Shown: one piece after another, positions 1 to 7,682 of the stretch
Position numbering within the stretch: the first letter of the stretch is position 1
Layout of the letters: each line of letters opens with the position of its first letter
Source: Solihabitans fulvus
GTDB taxonomy: Bacteria; Actinomycetota; Actinomycetes; Mycobacteriales; Pseudonocardiaceae
Assembly: GCF_008386585.1 (NCBI RefSeq)
Contig: NZ_VUOB01000006.1
Span: 1-64,000, forward strand
Length of the DNA: 64,000 nt
Direction: 5' to 3'
Translations under genes and position numbers: made by a program
The notes under the pieces: model-generated
What the model saw: only the letters and a program-made list of their open reading frames with translations
Told to the model about the DNA's origin: nothing
Databases searched by the model: none

Positions 1-1358
1 GCGTGGACTGCCGCGGAGGCCGTCGAGGTGTCGGCCGTGCCGTCCTCGGCAGGCAACAACGCGGACGGGGAACCCACCTGCACGAAGTGGTCGTCGACCA
101 AGGCGGCGACACCCCGACCGGGCTGCGCGGAGAACTCCGTGACGTCAGGCAGGGTGATGCCACGGCCACGTGCGGCACGCACGATCGCGGCGGCCAGTGG
201 GTGTTCGCTGGGATGCTCAGCGGCGGCGGCCAGCCGCAGCAGTTCGTGCTCGGTGAACCGTGCACCGGGCAGGACCCGAATGTCGGCGAGTTCGGGGGTG
301 CCACGGGTCAGGGTGCCGGTCTTGTCGAACGCGACTCGTGTCGTGGCGCCGAGTTGTTCCATCACCACGGCGGATTTGACCAGCACGCCGTGGCGTCCGG
401 CGTTGGCGATCGCGGCCAGCAGCGGCGGCATCGTGGCGAGCACCACCGCACACGGGGACGCGACGATCATGAACGTCATCGCCCGCAGCAACGCGTCCTG
501 AAGCGAATCGCCCCACAGCAGCGGGATCGCGAACAGAGCGAGGGTGGCGGCGACCATGCCGATCGAGTAGCGCTGCTCGACCTTCTCGATGAACAACTGG
601 GTCTTGGCTTTGGTCTGGCTAGCCTGTTCCACCAGGGTCGCGATCCGGGCGACGACGGAGTCCTCGGCGCGGCGGTCCACCCGCACCCGCAGCGACCCGG
701 TGCCGTTCAGTGTGCCGGCGAACACCTCGTCGCCGACGGTCTTGTCCGCCGGCAACGGCTCGCCGGTGATGGTGGCCTGGTCGACCTCGCTGGCCCCGGC
801 CAGCACCGTGCCGTCGGCGGCGATCCGCTCGCCGGGCCGGACCAGGATCATGTCCCCGATCTGCAGGTCGGCGGCCCGCACAAGGTGCTCGCCGCCCTGG
901 GGCGTGAGCATGGTCGCGGTCTGCGGGGCCAAGTCCAGCAACCCGCGCACCGAGTCCTCGGTCCGTGCGGTGGCCAGCGCTTCCAGCGCGCCGGAGGTGG
1001 CGAAGATGACGATCAGCAGCGCCCCGTCGGTGACTTGCCCGATCGCCGCCGCCCCGATCGCGGCGACGACCATCAGCAGATCGACATCCAGGGTCCGCTC
1101 TCGCAGTGCCTTCAGCCCGGCCAGGCCCGGCTCCCAGCCCCCGGCCGCGTAGCAGACCAGGTACAGCGCCCGCCACAGCCAGCCCGGTCCGTCCAGCAGT
1201 TGGGCAGCCAACCCGAGCAGAAACAACGCCAGCGCCGCAGCCGCCCACCGCATCTCCGGCAGCGCGAACAACCGTGTCCGACGCGCCGGCACGGCGGGTG
1301 GCCGGCTGGCGGTGGGGTGTGTGGGCGCGGCTGTAGTCGGGCTCGTGGACGGGGCCAC
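1..1358 (-). CDS. ctpJ: Heavy-metal P1B-type ATPase (CtpJ/CtpD-like cobalt/nickel exporter), 3' end outside window
   Basis: Membrane pump that exports transition metals using ATP. The frame is open from a GTG at 1358, behind GGAGG, to the window edge, giving about 452 residues of an expected 600-700. There is no N-terminal HMA domain. Hydrophobic segments occur in the first 130 residues, then the actuator motif TITGEP, a further membrane pair carrying VASPCAVVLA, the phosphorylation motif AFDKTGTLT, and the SEHPLAAAIV motif of the nucleotide-binding domain. SPC instead of CPC, with no HMA domain, is typical of the P1B4 group (CtpD, CtpJ, CoaT), which moves Co2+ and some Ni2+/Zn2+. The divergent neighbour is an NmtR regulator, the known partner of CtpJ (NmtA) in mycobacteria, which supports the CtpJ name. 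Seen: motifs. Known: family preference. Inferred: substrate. Confidence 0.88.
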   Translation of the reverse strand, partial: MAPSTSPTTAAPTHPTASRPPAVPARRTRLFALPEMRWAAAALALFLLGLAAQLLDGPGWLWRALYLVCYAAGGWEPGLAGLKALRERTLDVDLLMVVAAIGAAAIGQVTDGALLIVIFATSGALEALATARTEDSVRGLLDLAPQTATMLTPQGGEHLVRAADLQIGDMILVRPGERIAADGTVLAGASEVDQATITGEPLPADKTVGDEVFAGTLNGTGSLRVRVDRRAEDSVVARIATLVEQASQTKAKTQLFIEKVEQRYSIGMVAATLALFAIPLLWGDSLQDALLRAMTFMIVASPCAVVLATMPPLLAAIANAGRHGVLVKSAVVMEQLGATTRVAFDKTGTLTRGTPELADIRVLPGARFTEHELLRLAAAAEHPSEHPLAAAIVRAARGRGITLPDVTEFSAQPGRGVAALVDDHFVQVGSPSALLPAEDGTADTSTASAAVH

Positions 1359-1408
1359 GGGGGTACCTCCAGGGACGAGGAGCGGACCGACCGACCGTAA
1401 CAGAACGT

Positions 1409-1424
1409 ATGAAGATGTCTTCAT
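1409..1424. promoter_or_regulatory. Candidate NmtR operator between ctpJ and nmtR
   Basis: ATGAAGA-TG-TCTTCAT is a perfect 7-bp inverted repeat with a 2-bp spacer, inside a wider imperfect palindrome running to about 1430. It lies 31 bp upstream of the nmtR ATG at 1455 and 51 bp upstream of the ctpJ GTG, so one bound repressor could cover both promoters. ArsR/SmtB-family operators are imperfect palindromes of this size with similar AT-rich half sites. The assignment to NmtR is inference from position. Confidence 0.7.
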
Positions 1425-1454
1425 GAATACCGGTGTGAGCTAGACTCCATGGTC

Positions 1455-1817
1455 ATGGGACACGGGGTGGGAGGCCGGGACCGGCCGGGCGGGCGGCTGG
1501 ACGCCGAGGCCGCCGCGCACGTCGCGACCACCTTGCAGGCCCTGGCCACCCCCAGCCGGCTGCTGATCCTCACCGAGCTGCGCCAAGGTCCCCGACCGGT
1601 CACCGAACTGGCCGAGGCGGTGGGCATGGAACAGTCGGCGGTGTCCCACCAACTACGGCTGCTGCGCAACCTCGGTCTGGTCACCGGCACCCGCGCCGGC
1701 CGCAGCATCGTCTACAGCCTCTACGACAACCACGTCGCCCAGTTGCTGGACGAGGCCATCTATCACAGCGAGCACCTGCGCTTGGGCCTGGCGGACCGCC
1801 CGGACGCGGTGGGCTGA
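1455..1817 (+). CDS. nmtR: ArsR/SmtB-family metal sensor NmtR
   Basis: Cytoplasmic repressor that releases DNA when it binds Ni2+ or Co2+ and so induces the divergent ATPase. The winged helix is seen around TPSRLLIL and MEQSAVSHQLRLLRNLGLV. An ATG at 1449 is also in frame, but I choose 1455 because the protein then begins Met-Gly-His-Gly; in mycobacterial NmtR the N-terminal Gly2 and His3 contribute to the metal site. From this start the alpha-5 ligands fall at D91, H93, H104 and H107 (DNHVAQLLDEAIYHSEHL), as in NmtR. The C-terminal histidines of the M. tuberculosis protein (H109, H116) are replaced here by Arg and Pro. Length is 120 residues, as in the family. Confidence 0.92.
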   Translation: MGHGVGGRDRPGGRLDAEAAAHVATTLQALATPSRLLILTELRQGPRPVTELAEAVGMEQSAVSHQLRLLRNLGLVTGTRAGRSIVYSLYDNHVAQLLDEAIYHSEHLRLGLADRPDAVG

Positions 1818-1935
1818 TCCGGGTGAGCTCATTCCCGTCGGCCTGTGACGTTGGCGTCGAGACAGCCACTCCGGTGCGTCGCGGCGTTCGCCTGGAGTAT
1901 GCCGCCCTCGCCGACCTGCACACCGACCATCGCTG

Positions 1936-2499
1936 ATGCTGATCCTGAAGGTCCTGGCGTTCGTGCTGCCGCTCGGACTGGACTCCTTCGCCGTCGCCGC
2001 CGCGATCGGCGCCACCGGCCGGCTCCCCGCACGGATGCGGTGGCGGATCTCCTTGCTGTTCCTGGTGTTCGAGGCCGGGATGCCATTGATAGGTGTTGCC
2101 GTGGGCGCACCCTTGGCCCACGCGATCGGCGACACCGCCGACTATGTGGCCGCCGCCGCGGTCGTCGCCATCGGCGCCTGGATGCTGCTGCACGGCGACG
2201 GCGATGACGAGGAGGAGAAAGCCAACAAGCTCATCAGCGCCCACGGCGTTGCCTTGCTCGGACTGGGAATCAGTATCAGCCTGGACGAGCTGGCCATCGG
2301 CTTCAGCCTCGGTCTCACCCACCTGCCGTTGATTCCGGTCATCATCGGCATCGGCGCCCAAGCTTTCGCTGCCGCTCAACTCGGCATGCTCCTGGGCGCT
2401 CGGATCGCGGAACGCTATCGCGAAGGCGTTGAACGACTCGCCGGCATCGTCCTGATTGTCCTGGGCCTGTTTCTGGCTGGGCAACGGCTGCTCGCCTGA
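1936..2499 (+). CDS. mntP: MntP-family manganese exporter
   Basis: Predicted inner-membrane Mn2+ efflux protein of 187 residues, the usual MntP length, with six hydrophobic segments. Two internally related halves each carry the acidic signature: PLGLDSFAVAAAIG near the N terminus and SISLDELAIGFSLG in the middle, with an acidic loop (DGDDEEE) between them. It follows nmtR by 118 bp on the same strand and may read through from the metal-responsive promoter. No clear ribosome binding site precedes the ATG. Family known; Mn2+ as substrate and co-regulation with nmtR are inferences, and other divalent metals are possible. Confidence 0.82.
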   Translation: MLILKVLAFVLPLGLDSFAVAAAIGATGRLPARMRWRISLLFLVFEAGMPLIGVAVGAPLAHAIGDTADYVAAAAVVAIGAWMLLHGDGDDEEEKANKLISAHGVALLGLGISISLDELAIGFSLGLTHLPLIPVIIGIGAQAFAAAQLGMLLGARIAERYREGVERLAGIVLIVLGLFLAGQRLLA

Positions 2500-2520
2500 T
2501 CTGATCCACTGCCAAAGGAC

Positions 2521-2751
2521 GCACTGCGCCCCGGACCGGAATGCGCACGCTGGGCCACCCCGGCGGCCGGCATCCTCGGGGCGGGCGCGAATGAGGATCT
2601 CACCGTTGATCAGCTTGCCGATGAGCTACGGGAGGACTTTCTGCCGGCCCTGGTCTGGCTCACCGCCGGTGTGATCGCGGAGTACGGCGGCGGTGACGTG
2701 GCCAGGCTGCGTCGTCATGAGGGAGGGGATGACGACCTCTTCGAGGGCTGA
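2521..2751 (+). pseudogene. Headless gene remnant with acidic C terminus
   Basis: An open frame with coding character but no usable start codon. It reads ...EDLTVDQLADELREDF, then LPALVWLTAGVIAEYGGG, and ends RRHEGGDDDLFEG. The last 20 or so codons recur in the second repeat copy (ending before 31042), where the tail reads PRRHEDEDDDLFED. The family is not recognised. Being duplicated directly beside the tRNA-half segment suggests it is the 3' end of a gene carried by the element that uses this attachment site. Confidence 0.4.
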
Positions 2752-2984
2752 CCCGCTACGAGTCGCTTCGATGCCATGGCCGGAATGTGCTGTGACACAA
2801 GGCATGTCCGGTCGGATGTCGGGCGTTCACACTGAACGTGCTGGAGCAAAACTGGAGCAGGGATGTGTATTGAACCTGCATCGGACCGCGCTGTATGGCA
2901 CACAAGTGCAGCGACCGCAACGGGTTTGACGTGGCGATCCGCTGTTCCCGCTGGTCAGAGGTACTGTCCAGGGCCGCTGTGCGC

Positions 2985-3030
2985 CACACTGGCAGTGTGA
3001 GGGTCAGGGGTTCGAGTCCCCTCAGCTCCA
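2985..3030 (+). other. tRNA-Ala(GGC) 3' half (att core), not a complete tRNA
   Basis: Reading 5' to 3': anticodon loop CTGGCAG (anticodon GGC), most of the anticodon stem, variable loop GGGTC, T arm AGGGG-TTCGAGT-CCCCT, acceptor strand CAGCTCC and discriminator A at 3030. No CCA is encoded. CAGCTCC would pair with GGGGCTG through the G3-U70 pair that marks tRNA-Ala, but no such 5' half is present upstream. A tmRNA has a similar 3' end; the readable anticodon arm favours tRNA-Ala. Confidence 0.65.
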
Positions 3031-3051
3031 CTCGTGCTAGGCACGCGAACG

Positions 3052-3094
3052 AACCCCGCTGACCTGCACCAACCCTCAGGTCGGCGGGGTTTTT
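3052..3094 (+). terminator. Rho-independent terminator after tRNA half, copy 1
   Basis: AACCCCGCTGACCTG pairs with CAGGTCGGCGGGGTT over 15 positions (one T-G wobble) around a 10-nt loop, followed by a run of five T starting at 3090. The same terminator is conserved in the second copy. Confidence 0.85.
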
Positions 3095-3127
3095 GCTGTC
3101 CGTTGGCGATCATCGTGTGACGCCGAA

Positions 3128-3188
3128 CTGGAGCAAAACTGGAGCACGGCCCTGAACCCCGCGAAACAGGGTCAAGGTTTTGCTCCAG
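3128..3188. repeat. Inverted repeat built from CTGGAGCA arm motifs
   Basis: CTGGAGCAAAAC at 3128-3139 is matched perfectly by GTTTTGCTCCAG at 3177-3188, with an inner CCCTG/CAGGG stem. The 19-base doublet starting at 3128 also occurs at 2841-2859 on the other side of the tRNA half. Such repeats on both sides of a core resemble integrase arm-binding sites; that role is inferred. Confidence 0.5.
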
Positions 3189-3409
3189 AACCACTCACCG
3201 CTGTTCGTGGTTCCGGCGGACGTGTTCTCGCCGATGGCCGCTGATGGTGCCGGTACGGCCGCTGCGGGAGATTGCCAGACTAACCGATCTGCTCGCCGCA
3301 CAGGCGACCTGAGACCGTCGTCTGTTGCCCCGATCCCGGGCGACGGCGACACCGTGGTCGCGCCACCAGTATCCCCGTCACCAACTCGTCGATGAGTCTC
3401 TTCCCCGCT

Positions 3410-3612
3410 GTGAAGCAGCCAGATACGTAGTCGCACACAGGCTGTCCGGAAAACGCGAGGCCCCTCAGTTCAAGCTCATCGAGGCCGACCAAGACCGCTG
3501 GCGTTTGGTCAGCTCACCCCATCTCGTCGCCCTCGTCCGCGCCGGAGCCCGCTTCGTCAACGGCGAACTGGCCGACGGGCCCGACGGACAACCCCAACCA
3601 TCAGCAGCCTAA
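3410..3612 (+). pseudogene. Transposase C-terminal remnant (IS1380-like, tentative)
   Basis: The frame ends with RWRLVSSPHLVALVRAGARF and a short polar tail. Endings of the type APHLVALVRAGARFxNGxL are found in actinobacterial transposases, I believe of the IS1380 group. Only about 65 residues remain and there is no start. An imperfect hairpin (AAGATCCCT...AGGGTCTT) follows directly at 3614-3637 and may mark the element end. Family assignment rests on memory of the C-terminal motif only. Confidence 0.42.
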
Positions 3613-3824
3613 AAAGATCCCTATCCACAGGGTCTTGACTATTGCTCCTCAGTAGACCGACCCCCGCTCTGCAACGGTCCACAGAAGACTCATCTGCCCG
3701 GGGGTGTCTCAGGTAGTTTGACGGAGGAGGTCGCCTCGGCGAGTCAGTGCTGGTGATCGGGTGTTGGACGAAGGGCGGGTTGGTGGTACCGGGGTTGGGA
3801 GGCGGAGCGGGTGACGTCCGGGGG

Positions 3825-4805
3825 GTGGTGGAGACAACCGACAGTGTGTTGCTGCCACAGTCCGTAATGCGCCGTGCCGTCGAAGCGGGGCTGGAGTCAC
3901 ATCGGCTCGCCCACGAATGCGGTTTTCCTAGCTGGGCGATGACCAACGACGATGTACGAGTCCCCAGCAGGCTCTACCTTCGCACCTGGGAGGTGGTGGA
4001 GCACGGTCTTGGCGATGCTGATGCCGCCGTCCGCATCGCCGAACGTTATGTGGTCGGCGAAGTTGGCTTGTACGACTATCTTTTCACCACCGCGCCGACA
4101 TTGGGTGCCGGGCTCGCGTTGTGCGGTCCGTATGTCGGTGCGATCAGCACGAACTTCCGTTTCGAACCAGGGCCTGAGACAGAGCAGGAGATCAGTTTCG
4201 AGGTCGCGATGATCAACGGCGATGGCCGTGGCAGAGACCTTGCCATGCAGTGGGCGCTTGCGGCGATTTTCACCCGAAGCCGGTTGGTCACCGGAGCCCC
4301 GGTGAGCCCAACGCATGTCGCTTTCCGCCAGTCCGCCCCGCGAACTCATGCCGGCCTGGTCGAGGTATTCGGCACAAGCGCCATCGATTTCGACGCACCC
4401 GTCGACTCCGTCAGTTTCCGCACTGCCGACCTGGAGTTGCCGTTGCATACCGCAGACCCGCGGCTTGCCGCGATTCTGCAACGCTACGCCGCCACGCTGC
4501 CTGCGCCGCCACCGCGCGCCACCACGTGGTCCGACCATCTCGCTGTGGCCCTGGCGACCGCCCTCGACGAGAATTCGGCCACCCTAGATCGCGTGGCCCG
4601 CCGCCTGCTCATGAGCCGACGCTCGCTGCAACGACGACTTGCTGAGGACGGCACGACCTGGCGCGCCGAACTCGACCGCGCTCGGCGGAGGCGCTACGAA
4701 CAGGCCGCGGACGGCGAACCACTAACTCGCCCGGAGCAGGCTGCGCTGCTTGGCTACGAGGATCGGCGATCCGCCCTACGTGCCGTGAAGCGCTGGGGCG
4801 GCTGA
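3825..4805 (+). CDS. AraC-family transcriptional regulator (OruR-like)
   Basis: About 326 residues from a GTG at 3825; a neighbouring GTG at 3828 is also possible, and earlier in-frame starts would add a low-complexity Gly-rich leader. The N-terminal two thirds match the ligand-binding type of AraC regulators (VGLYDYLFTTAPTLGAGL region), and the last 85 residues carry the helix-turn-helix (LDRVARRLLMSRRSLQRRLAEDG ... AALLGYEDRRSALRAVKRW). It lies 149 bp upstream of a same-strand run of epimerase, VOC protein, hydrolase and MFS genes and probably controls them. The ligand is unknown. Confidence 0.82.
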   Translation: MVETTDSVLLPQSVMRRAVEAGLESHRLAHECGFPSWAMTNDDVRVPSRLYLRTWEVVEHGLGDADAAVRIAERYVVGEVGLYDYLFTTAPTLGAGLALCGPYVGAISTNFRFEPGPETEQEISFEVAMINGDGRGRDLAMQWALAAIFTRSRLVTGAPVSPTHVAFRQSAPRTHAGLVEVFGTSAIDFDAPVDSVSFRTADLELPLHTADPRLAAILQRYAATLPAPPPRATTWSDHLAVALATALDENSATLDRVARRLLMSRRSLQRRLAEDGTTWRAELDRARRRRYEQAADGEPLTRPEQAALLGYEDRRSALRAVKRWGG

Positions 4806-4887
4806 CGGCTTCGGCGCGCACGGTGGCGTGTTCTGCCCCGCGGTTGGCACGTCGTGTCCTCCTGGCGACGCCCGATATCAGGTGAGA

Positions 4888-4919
4888 CTCTCCGAGTGGA
4901 GAGCGAATCGAATCGATTC
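4888..4919. promoter_or_regulatory. Candidate operator upstream of the epimerase gene
   Basis: CTCTCC-GAGT-GGAGAG (4888-4903) is followed at once by the palindrome GAATCGATTC (4910-4919) in the 149-bp gap between the AraC gene and the epimerase gene. Binding by the AraC protein is inferred only from position. Confidence 0.4.
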
Positions 4920-4954
4920 CCACGATATCGAAGTCTTTGTGGAGGTCTTGGGTA

Positions 4955-5830
4955 ATGCGTGTTCTGCTCATTGGGGCCGGTGGTTACCTGGGCTCGACCG
5001 TCGCCGAACGGCTGTCGGGTATGGGGAACCAGATCGTGGCGCTCACTCGTCCACGCCGCGACGGCTCAGCGGGCCGATATGAGCAGCGAGTCGGCGACCT
5101 GACCGACCCTGGTTCGCTCGCCGCCGCAGTGACACCCGACATCGATGCCGTGATCAACCTGGCAACGCCCAGTGGTGACGCGGCCGTCGACGAGGCGGCG
5201 GTCGAGGCGTTGACCAGCCCGCTGCGCGGCACCGACCGCGCCTTCGTCTACACCAGCGGTGTCTGGGTGCTGGGCGCCACCGGGACGGCGACGGCGGACG
5301 AGAGCGCGCCGACCAATCCGATCCCGATCGTGGGGTACCGGCCCGACATCGAGCAGCGGGTGCTGGCTACCTCCGAGCCGGGTGTCCGCGCCGCCGTGAT
5401 CCGTCCCGGCATCGTGTTCGGTCGCGGCGGCGGCATCCCCGCGCTGCTGGTCGACCTGGCCCGCAAGCACGGCGCGCCGGTGGTCGTCGCGGACGAGACG
5501 GTGCGTTGGCCGATGGTGCACGTCGACGATCTGGCCGATCTGTTCGCCGGGGTCGCTGAGCGGGCGTCTGCCGGGACGCTGTGGCACGGCGTGAGCCAGC
5601 CAGCGGTCCCGGTCCGGGACCTGGCCGCCGCCGCGGGGCAGGCTGCGGGGGTCTCCGGCGAGCCACAGGTCTGGCCCCTGGACGAGGCGCGGGCCGAGTT
5701 GGGGGCGTTGTTCGCCGATGCTCTCGCGCTCGACCAGTCCGTCAGCGGTCAGGCCGCCCGCGACCGGCTGGGCTGGCAGCCCCGGCACCTCGATGCCGTC
5801 GCCGACCTGCGAGACGGCTCCTACCGCTGA
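4955..5830 (+). CDS. NAD(P)-dependent epimerase/reductase, atypical SDR
   Basis: Start chosen at ATG 4955 behind GGAGG; an upstream in-frame start would only add residues before the Rossmann fold. The 291-residue protein begins MRVLLIGAGGYLGSTVAERL, a GxxGxxG NAD(P)-binding motif, has an extended-SDR layout (YTSGVWVLG, then VIRPGIVFGRGGG), and ends with a substrate-binding portion (WPMVHVDDLADLF). The canonical YxxxK pair is not obvious, as in atypical SDRs. It is the first enzyme of the AraC-linked cluster. Substrate unknown. Confidence 0.82.
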   Translation: MRVLLIGAGGYLGSTVAERLSGMGNQIVALTRPRRDGSAGRYEQRVGDLTDPGSLAAAVTPDIDAVINLATPSGDAAVDEAAVEALTSPLRGTDRAFVYTSGVWVLGATGTATADESAPTNPIPIVGYRPDIEQRVLATSEPGVRAAVIRPGIVFGRGGGIPALLVDLARKHGAPVVVADETVRWPMVHVDDLADLFAGVAERASAGTLWHGVSQPAVPVRDLAAAAGQAAGVSGEPQVWPLDEARAELGALFADALALDQSVSGQAARDRLGWQPRHLDAVADLRDGSYR

Positions 5831-5978
5831 GCCGCCAGCCGGCCGACCACGACCCGCGTCACGGTTGCCCCGGCGTGCGCGACCGCCCCCGGGCTCCCGG
5901 CACGACTTGCAACCAAACGCGCCCGTCATCGGTCGGGCGAAGAAGCATGACCCGGACAGCGTTCATTTGGAGGAACCC

Positions 5979-6413
5979 ATGGCCACCCTCACCCCTCACC
6001 TTGTGGTCCGCGATGTCGTGGCTGCCGCGCAGTGGTACGCCCGAGCGTTGGGCGCCGAGGAACGCAGTCGCATTCCGCTGCCCGGCAGCAAGGTGCTGAC
6101 GATCGAGCTGGCGTTCGGGGACTCGACGGTAATGATCGCGGACGAGTTCCCCGACCAGGGAATCGTGTCGCCGCTGACCCTGGGCGGTACCTACGGGGCG
6201 TTGCAGATCGCCACCGAGGACGCCGACGCCCTGTGGCAGCGGGCACTGGACGCCGGAGCAACGGTGTTCCACCCGCTCGCCGAGACGTTCTGGGGCGAGC
6301 GACACGGGCAGATCATCGACCCCTTCGGGCACCGCTGGGGCATCTCGCAACACCTGCGCGACGTGTCCGCGGACGAGATCGCCCGCGAGGCCGCCAAGGC
6401 ATTCGGCGCCTGA
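5979..6413 (+). CDS. VOC-superfamily (glyoxalase/PhnB-like) protein
   Basis: Start at ATG 5979 behind GGAGGAACCC. The 144-residue protein has one betaalphabetabetabeta repeat pair of the vicinal oxygen chelate fold: TPHLVVRDVVAAAQWYARAL at the N terminus and GERHGQIIDPFGHRWGIS near the C terminus, a typical PhnB/YdfO ending. Members include glyoxalases, dioxygenases and drug-binding resistance proteins. It lies 148 bp after the epimerase and 24 bp before the hydrolase, so it is probably cotranscribed with the latter. Exact role unknown. Confidence 0.85.
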   Translation: MATLTPHLVVRDVVAAAQWYARALGAEERSRIPLPGSKVLTIELAFGDSTVMIADEFPDQGIVSPLTLGGTYGALQIATEDADALWQRALDAGATVFHPLAETFWGERHGQIIDPFGHRWGISQHLRDVSADEIAREAAKAFGA

Positions 6414-6437
6414 CCGTTGACAATCAAGGAGCTTCGC

Positions 6438-7478
6438 ATGTCGGACACGAAGTCGATCAGGATCCGGCCGACCACCACTGCCCTCGGTGAGGTGGCCGAC
6501 CCCGGCAGGTATTACCTTCCCGAGAACCCGGCCAACCTCTTGCGGGCCGATCCGTCGCGCCGGGAATCGGTCGAATTTCTCAGCGGCCCGGCCACTCTCG
6601 CCGGGCACCTGTATCGGCCACCAGGTGCGGCGGCCGGCGAGCGCACACCCGGTGTGGTGATGTGCGGACCGATCAGCAGCGTCAAGGAACAGACCCTGCC
6701 GCACTATGGAGAAAGACTGGCGGACGTCGGATACACGGTGCTCACCTTTGATCCGCGCAATTTCGGTGAGAGCGAGGGCGAACCGCGCTTCCGCTACGAC
6801 CCTGGTGCCGTGATCGAGGACTACGCGAATGCGGTGAGCTACCTGCTCACCCGCGCCGATGTTGACTCGAATCGGGTGAGTGCGGTGGGCGTGTGCATGG
6901 GCGGCGGGTACGCGGTGTCGGTAGGTGCTCGGGACAAACGGTTGCGGGCAGTGGTCAGCATCGCGGGCGGCTACAACATCGGCGGGACCTTCCAGCAGTT
7001 CCTCGGCGTCGAGAATTTCGCCGCCTACTACCGCGCCATCAACGACCTTGTCCAAAAGCAGTACGAATCCGGCGAAATCGCCTACATCCCGACGACTGCC
7101 AAGACGTTGTCGGCGGAGGCGCCGCTGGTTGCGATGCTGAGCCCGGAGGCACACAGCTACTACGACCGCACCAGCAAGGCCGATGCGCCGAACTGGTCCC
7201 GCACGCTGACCGCGGATTCGCTGCAGTCGTACTTCCTGTACAACTCGATCGCGCACGCACCGCTGGTCGCGCCGACCCCACTGCTTGTCGTGCACGGCAC
7301 CACTGACACGGCGCTGTTGCCCGAATACGCCCAGCAGGCATACGACTCTGCGCTCGGCGAGAAGGAGTTGGTGTGGATCGAGACCCATAACCACGTCGAA
7401 CTCTACGACCAGGACCCGTACGTCAGCGAAGCTGCCGCCCATGTCATTCGGTGGCTGGACCGTCACCTCGGCGTGTGA
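6438..7478 (+). CDS. Alpha/beta hydrolase, dienelactone-hydrolase-like
   Basis: Start at ATG 6438 behind AAGGAG; 346 residues. The nucleophile elbow reads GVCMGGG, so the nucleophile position holds Cys rather than Ser, as in dienelactone hydrolase. The acid is probably the Asp in VVHGTTDTALLP and the base the His in ETHNHVELYD. An N-terminal beta-sheet region (LAGHLYRPPG) precedes the hydrolase core. No signal peptide, so cytoplasmic. With the upstream epimerase and VOC protein it could act on a lactone or ester intermediate; the pathway is not identifiable. Confidence 0.85.
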   Translation: MSDTKSIRIRPTTTALGEVADPGRYYLPENPANLLRADPSRRESVEFLSGPATLAGHLYRPPGAAAGERTPGVVMCGPISSVKEQTLPHYGERLADVGYTVLTFDPRNFGESEGEPRFRYDPGAVIEDYANAVSYLLTRADVDSNRVSAVGVCMGGGYAVSVGARDKRLRAVVSIAGGYNIGGTFQQFLGVENFAAYYRAINDLVQKQYESGEIAYIPTTAKTLSAEAPLVAMLSPEAHSYYDRTSKADAPNWSRTLTADSLQSYFLYNSIAHAPLVAPTPLLVVHGTTDTALLPEYAQQAYDSALGEKELVWIETHNHVELYDQDPYVSEAAAHVIRWLDRHLGV

Positions 7479-7682
7479 CCCATCCCGAACACAGGTGAGA
7501 CCGATCACGCGTTACCGGCTGCTGGCCCAGACCTGCCCTGCGCCGATTGCGCCAATCAGCGGCTGTCACCGGGGAGTCGTCAACCGCTTGGCCGTCACCG
7601 TCACCAGGGCTGCCCGTGCTCCCGTCGTCGTGATGGCCGTCCTCGACTGCCTGTAGCGGGCACAGCTCATCGGAGCACACAC

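Larger units (their letters stand above)
2677..3188 (+). repeat. Attachment-site-like direct repeat, copy 1
   Basis: About 510 bp that recur in the same orientation at 30974-31468. The order is the same in both: end of a DDDLFE-tailed frame, a CTGGAGCA doublet, the 3' half of a tRNA-Ala, a strong terminator, then another CTGGAGCA motif and an inverted repeat. From 2988 to about 3100 the two copies are almost identical, and outside that stretch they drift. A tRNA 3' half flanked by repeated short motifs is the usual form of an integrase attachment site in actinomycete integrative elements. No intact integrase lies next to either copy. Confidence 0.72.

Noticed and set aside
3..1400. 465-codon plus-strand frame over the P-type ATPase
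   Set aside because: Translation is Gly/Arg/His-rich with no family motifs, while the minus strand carries SPC, DKTGT and TGEP motifs in order.
1818..1935. Manganese (yybP-ykoY) riboswitch upstream of mntP
   Set aside because: No matching conserved loops or terminator were found. A short frame reading VRRGVRLEYAALADLHTDHR might be a transporter remnant but is too short to call.
2985..3030. 3' end of tmRNA (ssrA)
   Set aside because: The acceptor strand CAGCTCC and G3-U70 fit tmRNA as well, but the anticodon loop CTGGCAG with paired stem and a 5-nt variable loop fit tRNA-Ala(GGC) better, and no tag-peptide region or smpB is near.
2756..3194. Minus-strand open frames across the tRNA half (containing GAEGTRTPDP and ELRGLEPLT)
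   Set aside because: They are antisense translations of the tRNA T arm and acceptor region, a well-known source of false protein calls. The same frames recur at 31194-31871 only because the DNA repeat does.
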